Positions 7,382-15,975 of a stretch of 33,046 nucleotides of DNA are shown in pieces. The position numbers and the translations under genes were made by a program. Every line of letters begins with the position of its first letter. Positions within the stretch are counted from its first letter, which is position 1. Source of the stretch: an uncultured Coriobacteriales bacterium. GTDB lineage: Bacteria; Actinomycetota; Coriobacteriia; Coriobacteriales; UMGS124. Below the pieces are notes generated by a model, which searched no databases, was not told where the DNA came from, and was given only the letters and a program-made list of their open reading frames with translations. Location of the stretch: NCBI GenBank assembly GCA_934654475.1, contig CAKUFZ010000019.1, positions 1 through 33,046 on the forward strand. Direction: 5' to 3'.

Positions 7382-8866
7382 ATGGCAGCACGCGCCCAAA
7401 CAACGCCAGACAAAACCGGCGCCGACGCAGAGATTCTCGCCGGCGGCAGCCCGGAGGATTCGACCGCCCGGCGTGGCTTTGCCGGCCTGCTCCTTGTGGG
7501 CCTTGGCTTTTGGCAGGCATGGTGGATGACGCTCGCCTCAACCTCGGTGGTCATGGGCCCCATCCAGCCCGCACCGGGCAGCATGCTGCTCCTTATGATT
7601 GCGACGCTCGCAGGCTATGTCGCAGCGACGCTTGCCGCCCCGCGCCTGGCGCCATACAGCAGCAGGTGCGGCCTTCTGCCACTCTCCGCAGCTGCGGGAA
7701 CTGTGGGAACCGTGATGCTTGCCCTGTGCACGCACATAGCTTTCCCCTCAGCCGCCGGCCTCGCGCTGGAGTGGGCGGGCTACATTCTCACCTCAGTCTT
7801 CAGCGCCCTCGTCCTGCTCATGTGGGGAGAGCGCTGGAGCACGCTGGCCTCGGGCAACGTGGGCAGGCACCTCGTGTACTCGTTCCTCCTCGCCTTCGCG
7901 CTCTACTTCGTCGCCTGCACCCTTCCCACCGTTGTGGGATGCGCACTCATAGCCCTCTTCGCTCCCCTGTCGGCGTTGTCGCTGTACCTCTCACGCAATG
8001 AGCCCTGCCGCGGTGACGTTCCCGTGGCCGCTATACGCCTCGACGCGCGCCACCTTGTCGGCTTTGCCCTCTCCCTCATGGCCATCTCCATCGTCTTTGG
8101 CGCCGTGCAGCGCGTAAGCTCCTTCGACGGCAGCACGCGCATGCTGCAGCTCCTGGGCATGTCGGTAGCAGGCATCTTCATGGCAGCCTTCGCTTTCGCG
8201 ATGTTCATGCGCGACTCCGTTGCCGACCCCTTCTCTTTCTACCGCCCCATTGTTCCCGCCATCGCGTGCGGAATGGCGCTGTGCCTCGCGTTTCCCGGCG
8301 ACCTTTCGTTTGTGGGCAACGGCGGGGTCATCTTCGGCGTCTATTGCCTCGACATGTTCATCATGTTCACTGCAAGCGATTTGGCCTATCGCGCGCGCAC
8401 GCACGTGGCCCTCATCTTCGGTGGCGCCATCGTGGCGACGCGCACCGGCACGCTCTTCGGTTCCTGGTTGGGGTACACACTCATGAGCAACGCCTCCTGG
8501 AGCCCCGACGTACGCGTAAGCCTCATCGCCTGCTTCATCGTCGCCGTGACCATCATCGGCAGCACGGTCTTCACCGAAGGCGGCCTGCGCACCCTCTACC
8601 AGCCCGCACAAGAACAAACCCGCTCTCACGTGCCCGACTTCGACGAGCGCTGCAAGCACCTCGCCCACGACGCCGGCCTCACCGCCCGCGAACTCGACGT
8701 CATGCTCCTCCTTGCCCGCGGCCGCAGCATCGCCCACATCTCCGAAGCGCTGGGCATCGCCCCCGGCACCGTGAAGCACCACACCTCAAACACCTACCGC
8801 AAACTAGGCGTCTACGACCGCCAAGGCCTCATCGACCTCGTCTGCGAGGCAACCTCCCCTGAGTAG
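7382..8866 (+). CDS. Membrane-embedded LuxR-type transcriptional regulator
   Basis: The 494-residue protein starts at ATG 7382 behind GAAGGAGCG. After ~40 polar residues, most of the protein (to ~395) is a chain of hydrophobic segments consistent with about a dozen membrane helices. The C-terminus is a LuxR/GerE helix-turn-helix (LTARELDVMLLLARG, ISEALGIAPGTVKHHTSNTY, RKLGVYDRQGLIDLV). Such proteins are abundant in Eggerthellaceae next to respiratory reductase genes and are thought to sense a substrate in the membrane and control the neighbour; here the neighbour is the divergent reductase at 7031. The ligand cannot be read from sequence. The palindromic 3' element begins 3 nt after the stop. 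Confidence 0.85.
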   Translation: MAARAQTTPDKTGADAEILAGGSPEDSTARRGFAGLLLVGLGFWQAWWMTLASTSVVMGPIQPAPGSMLLLMIATLAGYVAATLAAPRLAPYSSRCGLLPLSAAAGTVGTVMLALCTHIAFPSAAGLALEWAGYILTSVFSALVLLMWGERWSTLASGNVGRHLVYSFLLAFALYFVACTLPTVVGCALIALFAPLSALSLYLSRNEPCRGDVPVAAIRLDARHLVGFALSLMAISIVFGAVQRVSSFDGSTRMLQLLGMSVAGIFMAAFAFAMFMRDSVADPFSFYRPIVPAIACGMALCLAFPGDLSFVGNGGVIFGVYCLDMFIMFTASDLAYRARTHVALIFGGAIVATRTGTLFGSWLGYTLMSNASWSPDVRVSLIACFIVAVTIIGSTVFTEGGLRTLYQPAQEQTRSHVPDFDERCKHLAHDAGLTARELDVMLLLARGRSIAHISEALGIAPGTVKHHTSNTYRKLGVYDRQGLIDLVCEATSPE

Positions 8867-8869
8867 GAC

Positions 8870-8953
8870 GCTCGAGGGCGGATCTCCACGCCGCTGGTCC
8901 TCGCCGCAAAGGGCGCGGCTGCGGATTCGCGGCTTAGGAGACCGCCCCCGAGC
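8870..8953 (+). repeat. 3' palindromic element, copy 5
   Basis: It begins only 3 nt after the LuxR stop codon. The arms are GCTCGAGGGCGG (8870-8881) and CCGCCCCCGAGC (8942-8953), 11 of 12 paired. The inner pairing is the same as copy 2, and the loop region is GCCGCAAAGGGCGCGGC. The right flank TGCGCACTCTACTCCAGAGG and the linker GGGGCTTTAAAACCATCTGG lead into a half copy. Confidence 0.8.
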
Positions 8954-9002
8954 TGCGCACTCTACTCCAGAGGTAGCGTTAGGGGCTTTAAAACCATCTG
9001 GT

Positions 9003-9058
9003 GGCTGCGGATTTGCAGCTTAGGGAACCGCCTCAAGGCTGCGCACTCTGCCCCGAGG
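9003..9058 (+). repeat. Right-half copy of the 3' palindromic element
   Basis: GGCTGCGGATTTGCAGC and the following bases repeat the right half of copy 1 almost exactly, including its arm CCGCCTCAAGGC and the CTGCGCACTCTGC flank, but the matching left arm is absent. It is therefore unpaired here and looks like a truncated or recombined copy. Confidence 0.7.
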
Positions 9059-9092
9059 TGTCGTTGGGGGCTTAAAACCCGTGCAACAAACA

Positions 9093-9132
9093 AGGGCCGC
9101 CCTTCTCCCAACACCGGGAAAAGGGCGGCCCT
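9093..9132. terminator. GC-rich hairpin between convergent LuxR and symporter genes
   Basis: AGGGCCGCCCTT (9093-9104) pairs perfectly with AAGGGCGGCCCT (9121-9132), with inner CTCCC/GGGA. The loop and both flanks resemble the hairpin at 2459-2502, so the two form one repeat family placed 3' of the palindromic elements. It lacks a good U-tract but is well placed to separate the two converging transcripts. Confidence 0.55.
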
Positions 9133-9190
9133 CGATTCTAGAAAGCTATGTTTCAAAGCCCAGAACGACACTCCCGAAGCAGGGCTCGCA

Positions 9191-9286
9191 GCCCAGGGAT
9201 GGTCTCCTAAGCCGCGAATCCGCAGCCGCGCCCTTTGCGGCGAGGACCAGCGGTGTGGAGATCCATCCCTGGGCGTCCGGGAAGAG
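9191..9286 (-). repeat. 3' palindromic element, copy 6 (inverted)
   Basis: The arms GCCCAGGGATGG (9191-9202) and CCATCCCTGGGC (9263-9274) pair perfectly over 12 bp, again with a new arm sequence. The core CTAAGCCGCGAATCCGCAGC and TTTGCGGCGAGGACCAGC match copy 4. The flank GTCCGGGAAGAG (9275-9286) is the reverse complement of the TCTTCCCGGAC leader of copies 1 and 2. It has the sense orientation of the symporter gene that ends at 9351. Confidence 0.8.
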
Positions 9287-9301
9287 TCCGGCTTCAGTGT
9301 C

Positions 9302-9344
9302 CCTGCGAGGACCAGCGGCGTGGGAGCATCCGGGGACGGCCGGG
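9302..9344 (-). repeat. Left-half copy of the 3' palindromic element
   Basis: CCTGCGAGGACCAGCGGCG and the following TGGGAGC..CCGGGGAC match the stop-proximal half of the element in the symporter's orientation. It starts 6 nt after that gene's stop codon and has no partner half. It is followed in the same sense by full copy 6. Confidence 0.55.
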
Positions 9345-9350
9345 TCGAAT

Positions 9351-11057
9351 TTAAGCCTGTTCGTCTCCGGGGAGCGTGAACCGACCCAAGTCGACCTGGC
9401 CCACGGCCACGGCTTCGGCCATGTTCACGCAGCTGTTGCCGATACGATCCAGGCCGTTGAGCACCTCGTCGAAGGGACCCTTCGCCTCGGGCTCGCAGGT
9501 GCCCTTTGCCACGCGCTTCATGTGCGCCTTGCGCATCTTGATGTCCAGGTCAAGCGCGTCAGACTTGGCCGCAAACACTTCGCGCGCACGAGAACGGTCG
9601 CCTTGCGCGACAATCTCAAAAGCCGCATCGCACATCTTCTCGATGATGCCCGTGACCTCTTCGAGGTCCTTCGTTGCGGCCTTAGAGAAGTTATTGCTCA
9701 GGCACTGGGCAATCTCCTTGCACTGCGTGCCGATGCGCCCCTGGTCGTTGAGCACGCGCAGCACGCCGGCGGCGCCGTTCGCCTGGTCCTCCGTCAGCAC
9801 GCCGGCGGCGAACATGTCGGTCAGGTAGTCGGTGGTCTTGGCGCACAGCGCGCATCCCGCCTCGGCCCTGCGCACAGCCTCGTCGGCGGCGTCGACGTCC
9901 AGCACGCCGGTATCGACGGAGCGATGCACCGCGCCCAGCGCCCCACGGATGGCCTCGCCGGCGCGCAGCGTCTCCTGCACCGTCATCTGCATGGCAACGG
10001 CAGGCGTGGCGATGAGGCGCTCGTCCAGGTACAGCGGGGTGGACAGGTTCTCAATGGCTGCAGCGGTTTGCTTGTCGACCGTCTTGTCGGGCAGGATGGT
10101 CGTCACAATCTTGGTCATGAGGCCGATGAGCGGCAACCAGATGAGGGTCATGGTGCAGTTGAACAGCGTGTGCGCGTTGGCAATCTGGCGCGAGATGACC
10201 TCGACCTCAGGGCCGCTCGGCGAGATGAACTGCACGAACTGGGCAAACTGCGGGATGAACCAGATGAACAAAAGCGCGCCCGACACGTTGAACAGCGTGT
10301 GCGATACAGCGGCGCGCTTGGCATTGCGCGACTGGCCAATGCAGGCGAGCAGGGCCGTGATGGTGGTGCCGATGTTGTCGCCCAGAAGGATCGGGATGGC
10401 GCCCTGCAGGCCGATGATGCTGCTCACGCCGCCGGGACCCGCCTGCGAGGCGAAGTTCTGCAGCACGGCGATGGTGGCGCTCGAGCTCTGAACCACGAGC
10501 GTCATGAGCGTGCCCACCGCCACACCAAGCACGGGGATGTCGGCCACCTGGCCGATGAGGTCGACGAACACCTGGCTCGTCGCCAAGGGCTTCATCGCAC
10601 CGCCCATGGTGTCGATACCCAGGAAGAGCAGGCCAAACGCGAGCACCGACAGACCGATCTGCTTGGTGCGCTCCTTCTTGGCCACGAAGTTCACGAGGAA
10701 GCCAAGGAACAGGAACACCGGGATGTAGTCGGTGATTTTGAACGCGATGATCTGCGCGGTCATGGTGGTGCCGATGTTGGCGCCGAGGATGATGGAGATG
10801 GCCTGCGGCAGGCCCATGAGACCCGCGCTCACAAAACCGATGGCCATAACGGTGGTGGCGCTCGAGCTCTGGAGCACCGCCGTGGCCACCGCGCCGGCGA
10901 GCACGCCCATCACAGGGTTCTTGGTAAGCAGCGAGAGCACCCGGCGCATGCCGTCGCCCGCCACCTTCTGGAGCGTCTCGCTCATCAAGTTCATACCGTA
11001 AATAAACAGTGCCAGACCGCCAAGCAGGCCGAAGACGGTCGTGAGCGTCTCGTTCAT
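9351..11057 (-). CDS. Na+/phosphate symporter family protein with PhoU-like tail
   Basis: The 568-residue protein starts at ATG 11057 behind GGAAGGAAA. Two inverted-topology repeats carry the family signatures QSSSATT (63-69) with GANIGTT (92-98), and QSSSAT (190-195) with GDNIGTT (226-232). Several membrane helices fill residues ~8-325. Residues ~350-560 are helical and soluble, like PhoU. This is the NptA/YjbB-type (PF02690 plus PhoU) architecture, which moves phosphate with sodium; bacterial members may work as importers or exporters. It is monocistronic here, with its own start region downstream of the activase terminator. Confidence 0.9.
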   Translation of the reverse strand: MNETLTTVFGLLGGLALFIYGMNLMSETLQKVAGDGMRRVLSLLTKNPVMGVLAGAVATAVLQSSSATTVMAIGFVSAGLMGLPQAISIILGANIGTTMTAQIIAFKITDYIPVFLFLGFLVNFVAKKERTKQIGLSVLAFGLLFLGIDTMGGAMKPLATSQVFVDLIGQVADIPVLGVAVGTLMTLVVQSSSATIAVLQNFASQAGPGGVSSIIGLQGAIPILLGDNIGTTITALLACIGQSRNAKRAAVSHTLFNVSGALLFIWFIPQFAQFVQFISPSGPEVEVISRQIANAHTLFNCTMTLIWLPLIGLMTKIVTTILPDKTVDKQTAAAIENLSTPLYLDERLIATPAVAMQMTVQETLRAGEAIRGALGAVHRSVDTGVLDVDAADEAVRRAEAGCALCAKTTDYLTDMFAAGVLTEDQANGAAGVLRVLNDQGRIGTQCKEIAQCLSNNFSKAATKDLEEVTGIIEKMCDAAFEIVAQGDRSRAREVFAAKSDALDLDIKMRKAHMKRVAKGTCEPEAKGPFDEVLNGLDRIGNSCVNMAEAVAVGQVDLGRFTLPGDEQA

Positions 11058-11166
11058 GGTTTCCTTCCGGACGTCGTGTCATGCGCCGCGGCATAGTCCC
11101 GCAGCTTGGACACTAGAATGCACGTGCCTCGTCTGACCCTGGTAAACCATGTGTAAGAGACCTGTA

Positions 11167-11202
11167 AAGAAAAAGGGCCGCTCCCTTGGAAGGGAGCGGC
11201 CC
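11167..11202 (-). terminator. Intrinsic terminator of the activase gene
   Basis: On the reverse strand a 28-nt hairpin (11175-11202) has GGGCCGCTCCC paired with GGGAGCGGCCC. TTTTTCTTT follows (reverse complement of the A-run 11167-11174). It sits 14 nt beyond the activase stop codon. This is a canonical Rho-independent terminator. Confidence 0.9.
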
Positions 11203-11216
11203 CATGCACGGCGGCT

Positions 11217-14200
11217 CTATTTCGCCGGGCCTCGGCCCGTCTCCTTGAACTTCTCCTTGGCAACCGAAATCATGAGCTTGATGCGGTTGAGCTGGTTGAC
11301 CTCGGACGCACCGGGGTCGTAGTCCACCGCGACGATGTTGGTGTCGGGGTGCTGGCGGCGCAGCTCCTTGATGACGGCCTTGCCCACCACGTGGTTGGGC
11401 AGGCACGCAAACGGCGAGCAGCACACGATGTTGGGCGTGCCGTTCTCGATGAGCTCGATCATCTCGGCCGTGAGGAGCCAGCCCTCGCCCATGTTGTTGG
11501 ACACCGAAAGCACCTGCTCGGCCTTCTCAGCAAGCTCATAGATGCTGGTGGAAGGCGTAAAGCGCTTGGAGCGGGCAAACTCTTCGTCCACGGGCTTGCG
11601 CATCCAGTCGATGAGGGCGATGCCGGCCTTGGAGGTGATGACCTTCTTGGTGGGCGCGCCGATCTCGGGCTTGCACAAAAAGCGCGAGGCAAAGGCAAAC
11701 TGGAAGAAGTCGACCAGGCCCGGCACCACGGCCTCGCAGCCCTCGCGCTCGATGACCTTGACTACCTCGTTGTTTGCCGTGGGGTGGAACTTGACGAGAA
11801 TCTCGCCCACCACGCCCACGCGCGGCTTGGAGCCGTCGTTGACAAGCGGCAGGTTGTCGAACTCCGCAATCATCTCGCGGGCAATCTTCTTCATCGTGGA
11901 GCGACCCATGTTCGGCGCGGCCTGGCGCATGCGCTCCATCCACTTCTCGTAGAGGGCGTCGGCGCTGCCGGGCACGGCCTCGTAGGGACGCACGCGATAG
12001 AGCATCTGCATGATGGCGTCGGCCAGCACCATGCCGTAGAAGGCAGGCAGGAGCACCTTCGGGCCCACCTTGAAGCCGGGGTTGTGCTCGTCGAGCTTGG
12101 CGAAGGCCAGCGAGATGACCGGGATCTCCGGGTGGCCGAAGTCGCGCAGGGCCTTGCGGATGAGCGCGATGTAGTTGGTGGCACGGCAGCCGCCGCCGGT
12201 CTGCGTGATAATGACGGCCAGCTTGGACAGGTCGTAGCGGCCCGACGTCACCGCCTCCATGATCTGGCCCGTGACCAGGATAGAGGGGTAGCAGATGTCG
12301 TTGTTGACGTACTTGAGACCGGCGTCGACCGCGCCGTGGTCAACGCTGGGCAGAAGCTCCAGGTTGTAGCCGTTGGCGTGGAAGATGGGCACAAGCAGGT
12401 CAAAGTGGATGGGCGCCATCTGCGGGCACAGGATGGTGTAGCCCTTGTCGCGCATCTCCTCGGTGAACTGGGCCTTGGGCCAGGCAGTGCTGGCATGGGC
12501 ACGCTCAACAGGTACCTCGGTGACCTTCTCGGGGTCCTCGCCGCGCTTGGCAGCCTCGACCTTGGCGGTCTCAAGTGCCTCGGTCTGCTTGTCCTTGAGG
12601 GCCGCCATGAGCGAGCGGATGCGGATGCGCGCCGCACCCAGGTTGGAAACCTCGTCGATCTTGAGCACGGTGTAAATCTTGCCGGAAGCCTCGAGGATCT
12701 CCTGCACCTGGTCGGTCGTGAGAGCGTCCAAGCCACAGCCGAAGGAGTTGAGCTGGATGAGGTCCAGGTCGTTGCGCGTGGTAACGAACTTCGCCGCCGC
12801 GTAGAGACGCGAGTGGTACATCCACTGGTCCACGACGCGGATGGGGCGGTCGGGCTGCATGAGGTGGCTCACGGAGTCCTCGGTGAGCACCGCAAAGCCG
12901 AACGAGTTCACGAGCTCGGGGATGGCGTGGTTGATCTCGCGGTCGTTGTGGTAGGGACGGCCAGCCAGCACGATGCCATGCGCGTGGTTGTCCTCGATCC
13001 ACTTGAGGGCCTCCTCGCCAGCCTTGTGGATGGCGTCGTGGAAGCGGTCGGACTCGGCCCATGCGGCGTCAACGGCACGGGAGACCTCGTCCTTCGTGAT
13101 GCGCGAGCCTTTGAAGCGGCCGATACCCGCCTGGGCGTCGTCCCAGCGCTTGCCGTCAACCAGCTCAAAGATGCGGCGCTTGAGCTCGTTGAGGTCGTGA
13201 TAGGGCACGAAGTCGTTCATGAACTCGACGTGGCGTTGCTCGAGCTCGTCGATGTTGAGCTTGAGCGCCGTAGGGTAGCTCATGACGATGGGGCAGTTGT
13301 AGCAGTTGCCCGCGCCCTCGTCCTCCTGGCGCTCCCAGCGCACGCTGGGCATCCAGATGAAGTCGACGTCGCGGTCGATGAGGTCCATGACGTGGCCGTG
13401 GGAAAGCTTGGCCGGGTAGCACACCGACTCGCTCGGCATGGACTCGATGCCCGCCTCGTAGGTCGCCTTAGAAGAGGGGCCGGAGAGCACCACGGAGAAG
13501 CCCAGCTCGGTGAACATCTTGTGCCAGAAGGGATAGTCCTCGTACATGCCCAGTGCGCGCGGGATGCCCACAGTGCCGCGCGGGGCGGTCTCGGCCGGCA
13601 GGCACTCGCGGTCGAAGAGCAGGGCGTTCTTCTGTTTGAAGAGGTTGGGGGCGTCGGAGCCGGCCTTCTTGTGCCCGGCGCCGCGCTCGCAGCGGTTGCC
13701 CGTGACAAAGCGCCTGCCGCCGCCGAAGTCGGAGATGGTGAGCAGGCAGCGGTTGGAGCACAGGCCGCAGCGGGCGGACTTGTGCGCCACCTGGAGGTTG
13801 TCGATCTCGTCCTTGGAGAGCAGCGTGGAGGTGCCGTCGGCACCGGCACGGTCGCGCGCGAGCAGCGCAGCGCCGTAGCAGCCCATGCAGCCCGAGATGT
13901 CGGGGCGGAAGGCTTCCTTGCCCGTGAGCAGCTCGAACGCACGCAGCACGGCGTCGTTCAAGAACGTGCCGCCCTGCACGATGACCTTGTCGCCGATCTC
14001 CTTGGGGTCGCGGATCTTGATGACCTTGAACAGGGCGTTCTTCATGACCGAGTAGGACAGACCGGCGGAGATGTCGCCCACCGTGGCGCCTTCCTTCTGG
14101 GCCTGCTTCACACGCGAGTTCATGAAGACCGTGCAGCGGCTGCCCAGATCCACGGGGTGCTCGGCCGTGAGCGCGGCGGCGGCGAAGTCCTGCACCGTCA

Positions 14201-15791
14201 TGCCCATGGAGTCAGCAAAAGCGCTGATGAACGAGCCGCAGCCCGAAGAGCAGGCCTCGTTGAGCATGATGTGCTCAATGACGCCGTTCTTCACGCGCAG
14301 GCACTTCATGTCCTGGCCGCCCACGTCGAGGATGAACTCGACGCCGGGAAGCACCTCGTTGGCGCCGCGCAGGTGCGCGACGGTCTCGATCTCGCCGGAG
14401 TCGGCGTGGAGCGCCTCGATGAGCAGGCCCTCGCCGTAGCCCGTGCAGGTGACGTGGCCCACGGTGCAGCCCTGCGGCAGCGCGTCGTAGAAGTCGTCCA
14501 TAAGGATGCGGGCCGTGCCGAGGACGTCGCCCTTGTTGGGGCCGTACCAGGTGCGCAGCAGCTCGCCGTCCTCGCCGATGACGGCGCCCTTCATGGTGGT
14601 GGAGCCAGCGTCGATGCCGATGAAGACGCGACCGCGGTAGCTGGCAAGGTCGCCGTGCGCGACGACCTGGGCGCCGTGACGTGCGTCAAACTCGGCCTTG
14701 TCGGCAACCGTGGCGAAGAGCGGCGCCAAGCGCTGCACCTCGCTGCCCTGGATGTCGCCCAGAGAGTCGAGCTCCTCGATGAGGGAGGGCAGGCTCGACA
14801 ACTTGCCCGAAACCGCCGCCAGGGCGGCGCCACAGGCCACGAACAGGTGGGCGTTAGCAGGGCAGATCATATGCTCGTCGTCGAGGTCGAGCGTCACACG
14901 GAAGCGCTTGCGCAGCTCGGAGAGGTACTGCAGAGGGCCGCCCAGGAAGGCGACGTGGCCGCGGATGGGACGGCCGCATGCAAGACCGGAAATGGTCTGC
15001 GTCACGACCGACTGGAAGATGGAGGCAGCCACATCCTCGGGCTTGGCACCCTCGTTGAGCAGGGGCTGCACGTCGGTCTTGGCAAAAACGCCGCAGCGGC
15101 TGGCGATGGGGTAGATGATGGTGGAACGCTTGGCCATCTCGTTGAGGCCGGAGGCGTCGGTGTGCAGCAGGCTCGCCATCTGGTCGATGAAGGCACCCGT
15201 GCCGCCAGCGCACGTGCCGTTCATGCGCTGCTCGATGCCGTTGTCAAAGTAGATGATCTTCGCGTCCTCGCCGCCCAGCTCGATGACGACGTCGGTCTTG
15301 GGCTCGAAAGCCTGGACTGCCGTCTTGGAGGCAATGACCTCCTGCACGAACTCAAGGCCCAGCCACTGTGACAGGAGCAGGCCGCCCGAACCGGTGATGG
15401 CAACCTCGAGACGAGCGTCGCCAAAGACCTCGCTCGCGGCGCGGAAGAGCGCCTTCACGGTTGCGCGCACGTCGGTATGATGGCGCTGGTAGCTGGCATA
15501 GACAAGCTTTGCGTCCTCGTCGAGCACGGCAAGCTTCACCGTGGTGGAGCCCACGTCGATGCCCAGGCGCAGCTTGCGGCCCGACCAGTCAAGGCCCGGA
15601 CCAGGCGTGACCTCAACGGAAGTCTCCGCCTCGGCAAGCGCCGCAGCCTCAGAAGCCTCGCGTGCGGCCTGTCGCGCCGCAGCCATCTCAGCGTCAACCT
15701 CACCCTGGGCAGAGCCGTGGCCAGCACATCCCCCGGCAAGCGCCGCCTCGAAGTCACACTTGATGGCTTCGCGCTCGTTTTCGTCGGTCAT
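11217..15791 (-). CDS. Giant 2-hydroxyacyl-CoA dehydratase activase-type protein
   Basis: The gene encodes 1524 residues. ATG 15791 (MTDENERE) follows AAGGAGAGAGG, which favours it over the upstream 15851. After an acidic Ala-rich ~70-residue lead there are two ASKHA ATPase (BadF/BadG/HgdC) domains: GIDVGSTTVK with NGTCAGGTGAF and SRCGVFA, then GIDAGSTTMK with NEACSSGCGSF and SRCTVFMNS. The Cys residues are the expected ligands of a [4Fe-4S] cluster. A Cys-rich segment (CGLCSNRC), a DUF2229-like domain (GIPRALGMYEDYPFW) and an HgdB-like C-terminal half (NNDICYPS, QTGGGCRATNY) follow. Such fused proteins are predicted ATP-driven low-potential electron donors or reductases. No dehydratase subunits or CoA-transferase lie nearby, so the partner is unknown. 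Confidence 0.85.
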   Translation of the reverse strand: MTDENEREAIKCDFEAALAGGCAGHGSAQGEVDAEMAAARQAAREASEAAALAEAETSVEVTPGPGLDWSGRKLRLGIDVGSTTVKLAVLDEDAKLVYASYQRHHTDVRATVKALFRAASEVFGDARLEVAITGSGGLLLSQWLGLEFVQEVIASKTAVQAFEPKTDVVIELGGEDAKIIYFDNGIEQRMNGTCAGGTGAFIDQMASLLHTDASGLNEMAKRSTIIYPIASRCGVFAKTDVQPLLNEGAKPEDVAASIFQSVVTQTISGLACGRPIRGHVAFLGGPLQYLSELRKRFRVTLDLDDEHMICPANAHLFVACGAALAAVSGKLSSLPSLIEELDSLGDIQGSEVQRLAPLFATVADKAEFDARHGAQVVAHGDLASYRGRVFIGIDAGSTTMKGAVIGEDGELLRTWYGPNKGDVLGTARILMDDFYDALPQGCTVGHVTCTGYGEGLLIEALHADSGEIETVAHLRGANEVLPGVEFILDVGGQDMKCLRVKNGVIEHIMLNEACSSGCGSFISAFADSMGMTVQDFAAAALTAEHPVDLGSRCTVFMNSRVKQAQKEGATVGDISAGLSYSVMKNALFKVIKIRDPKEIGDKVIVQGGTFLNDAVLRAFELLTGKEAFRPDISGCMGCYGAALLARDRAGADGTSTLLSKDEIDNLQVAHKSARCGLCSNRCLLTISDFGGGRRFVTGNRCERGAGHKKAGSDAPNLFKQKNALLFDRECLPAETAPRGTVGIPRALGMYEDYPFWHKMFTELGFSVVLSGPSSKATYEAGIESMPSESVCYPAKLSHGHVMDLIDRDVDFIWMPSVRWERQEDEGAGNCYNCPIVMSYPTALKLNIDELEQRHVEFMNDFVPYHDLNELKRRIFELVDGKRWDDAQAGIGRFKGSRITKDEVSRAVDAAWAESDRFHDAIHKAGEEALKWIEDNHAHGIVLAGRPYHNDREINHAIPELVNSFGFAVLTEDSVSHLMQPDRPIRVVDQWMYHSRLYAAAKFVTTRNDLDLIQLNSFGCGLDALTTDQVQEILEASGKIYTVLKIDEVSNLGAARIRIRSLMAALKDKQTEALETAKVEAAKRGEDPEKVTEVPVERAHASTAWPKAQFTEEMRDKGYTILCPQMAPIHFDLLVPIFHANGYNLELLPSVDHGAVDAGLKYVNNDICYPSILVTGQIMEAVTSGRYDLSKLAVIITQTGGGCRATNYIALIRKALRDFGHPEIPVISLAFAKLDEHNPGFKVGPKVLLPAFYGMVLADAIMQMLYRVRPYEAVPGSADALYEKWMERMRQAAPNMGRSTMKKIAREMIAEFDNLPLVNDGSKPRVGVVGEILVKFHPTANNEVVKVIEREGCEAVVPGLVDFFQFAFASRFLCKPEIGAPTKKVITSKAGIALIDWMRKPVDEEFARSKRFTPSTSIYELAEKAEQVLSVSNNMGEGWLLTAEMIELIENGTPNIVCCSPFACLPNHVVGKAVIKELRRQHPDTNIVAVDYDPGASEVNQLNRIKLMISVAKEKFKETGRGPAK

Positions 15792-15911
15792 GGTCGCCTC
15801 TCTCCTTATGCAGTGCAAAAACCACGCCGCACGGCAAGCAGCGTGTATCAATTGAATTTCGAACAGCTAAGTATCTCACACGCACGCAATGATTTATACA
15901 GGCCCCAAACA

Positions 15912-15955
15912 AAAACAGGCGGACCCTACGCTTTCGCGCGGGGCCCGCCTGTTTT
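15912..15955. terminator. Intrinsic terminator after the reductase at 15976
   Basis: AAAACAGGCGGACCC (15912-15926) pairs with GGGCCCGCCTGTTTT (15941-15955) with small mismatches around a loop. On the reverse strand the hairpin ends in TTTTTGTTT, as expected for ending the reductase transcript. The rest of 15792-15911 holds the leader of the activase gene, in which no clear promoter was seen. Confidence 0.8.
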
Positions 15956-15975
15956 GAATCAAAAACTAGGAAACG

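Noticed and set aside
75..9344. Integron attC sites
   Set aside because: The palindromes have variable arms around a conserved core, which recalls attC, but no integrase is in the window, no conserved GTTRRRY end was seen, and the elements follow chromosomal genes of both orientations.
9081..11096. 671-codon forward frame opposite the Na/phosphate symporter
   Set aside because: It starts inside the hairpin and runs through palindromic repeats, and its composition is a shadow of the membrane protein on the other strand.
11349..15371. 1340-codon forward frame opposite the activase gene
   Set aside because: Codon-position shadow of a GC-rich gene. It has no domain, signal or ribosome-binding site, and the reverse strand codes for a recognisable family throughout.
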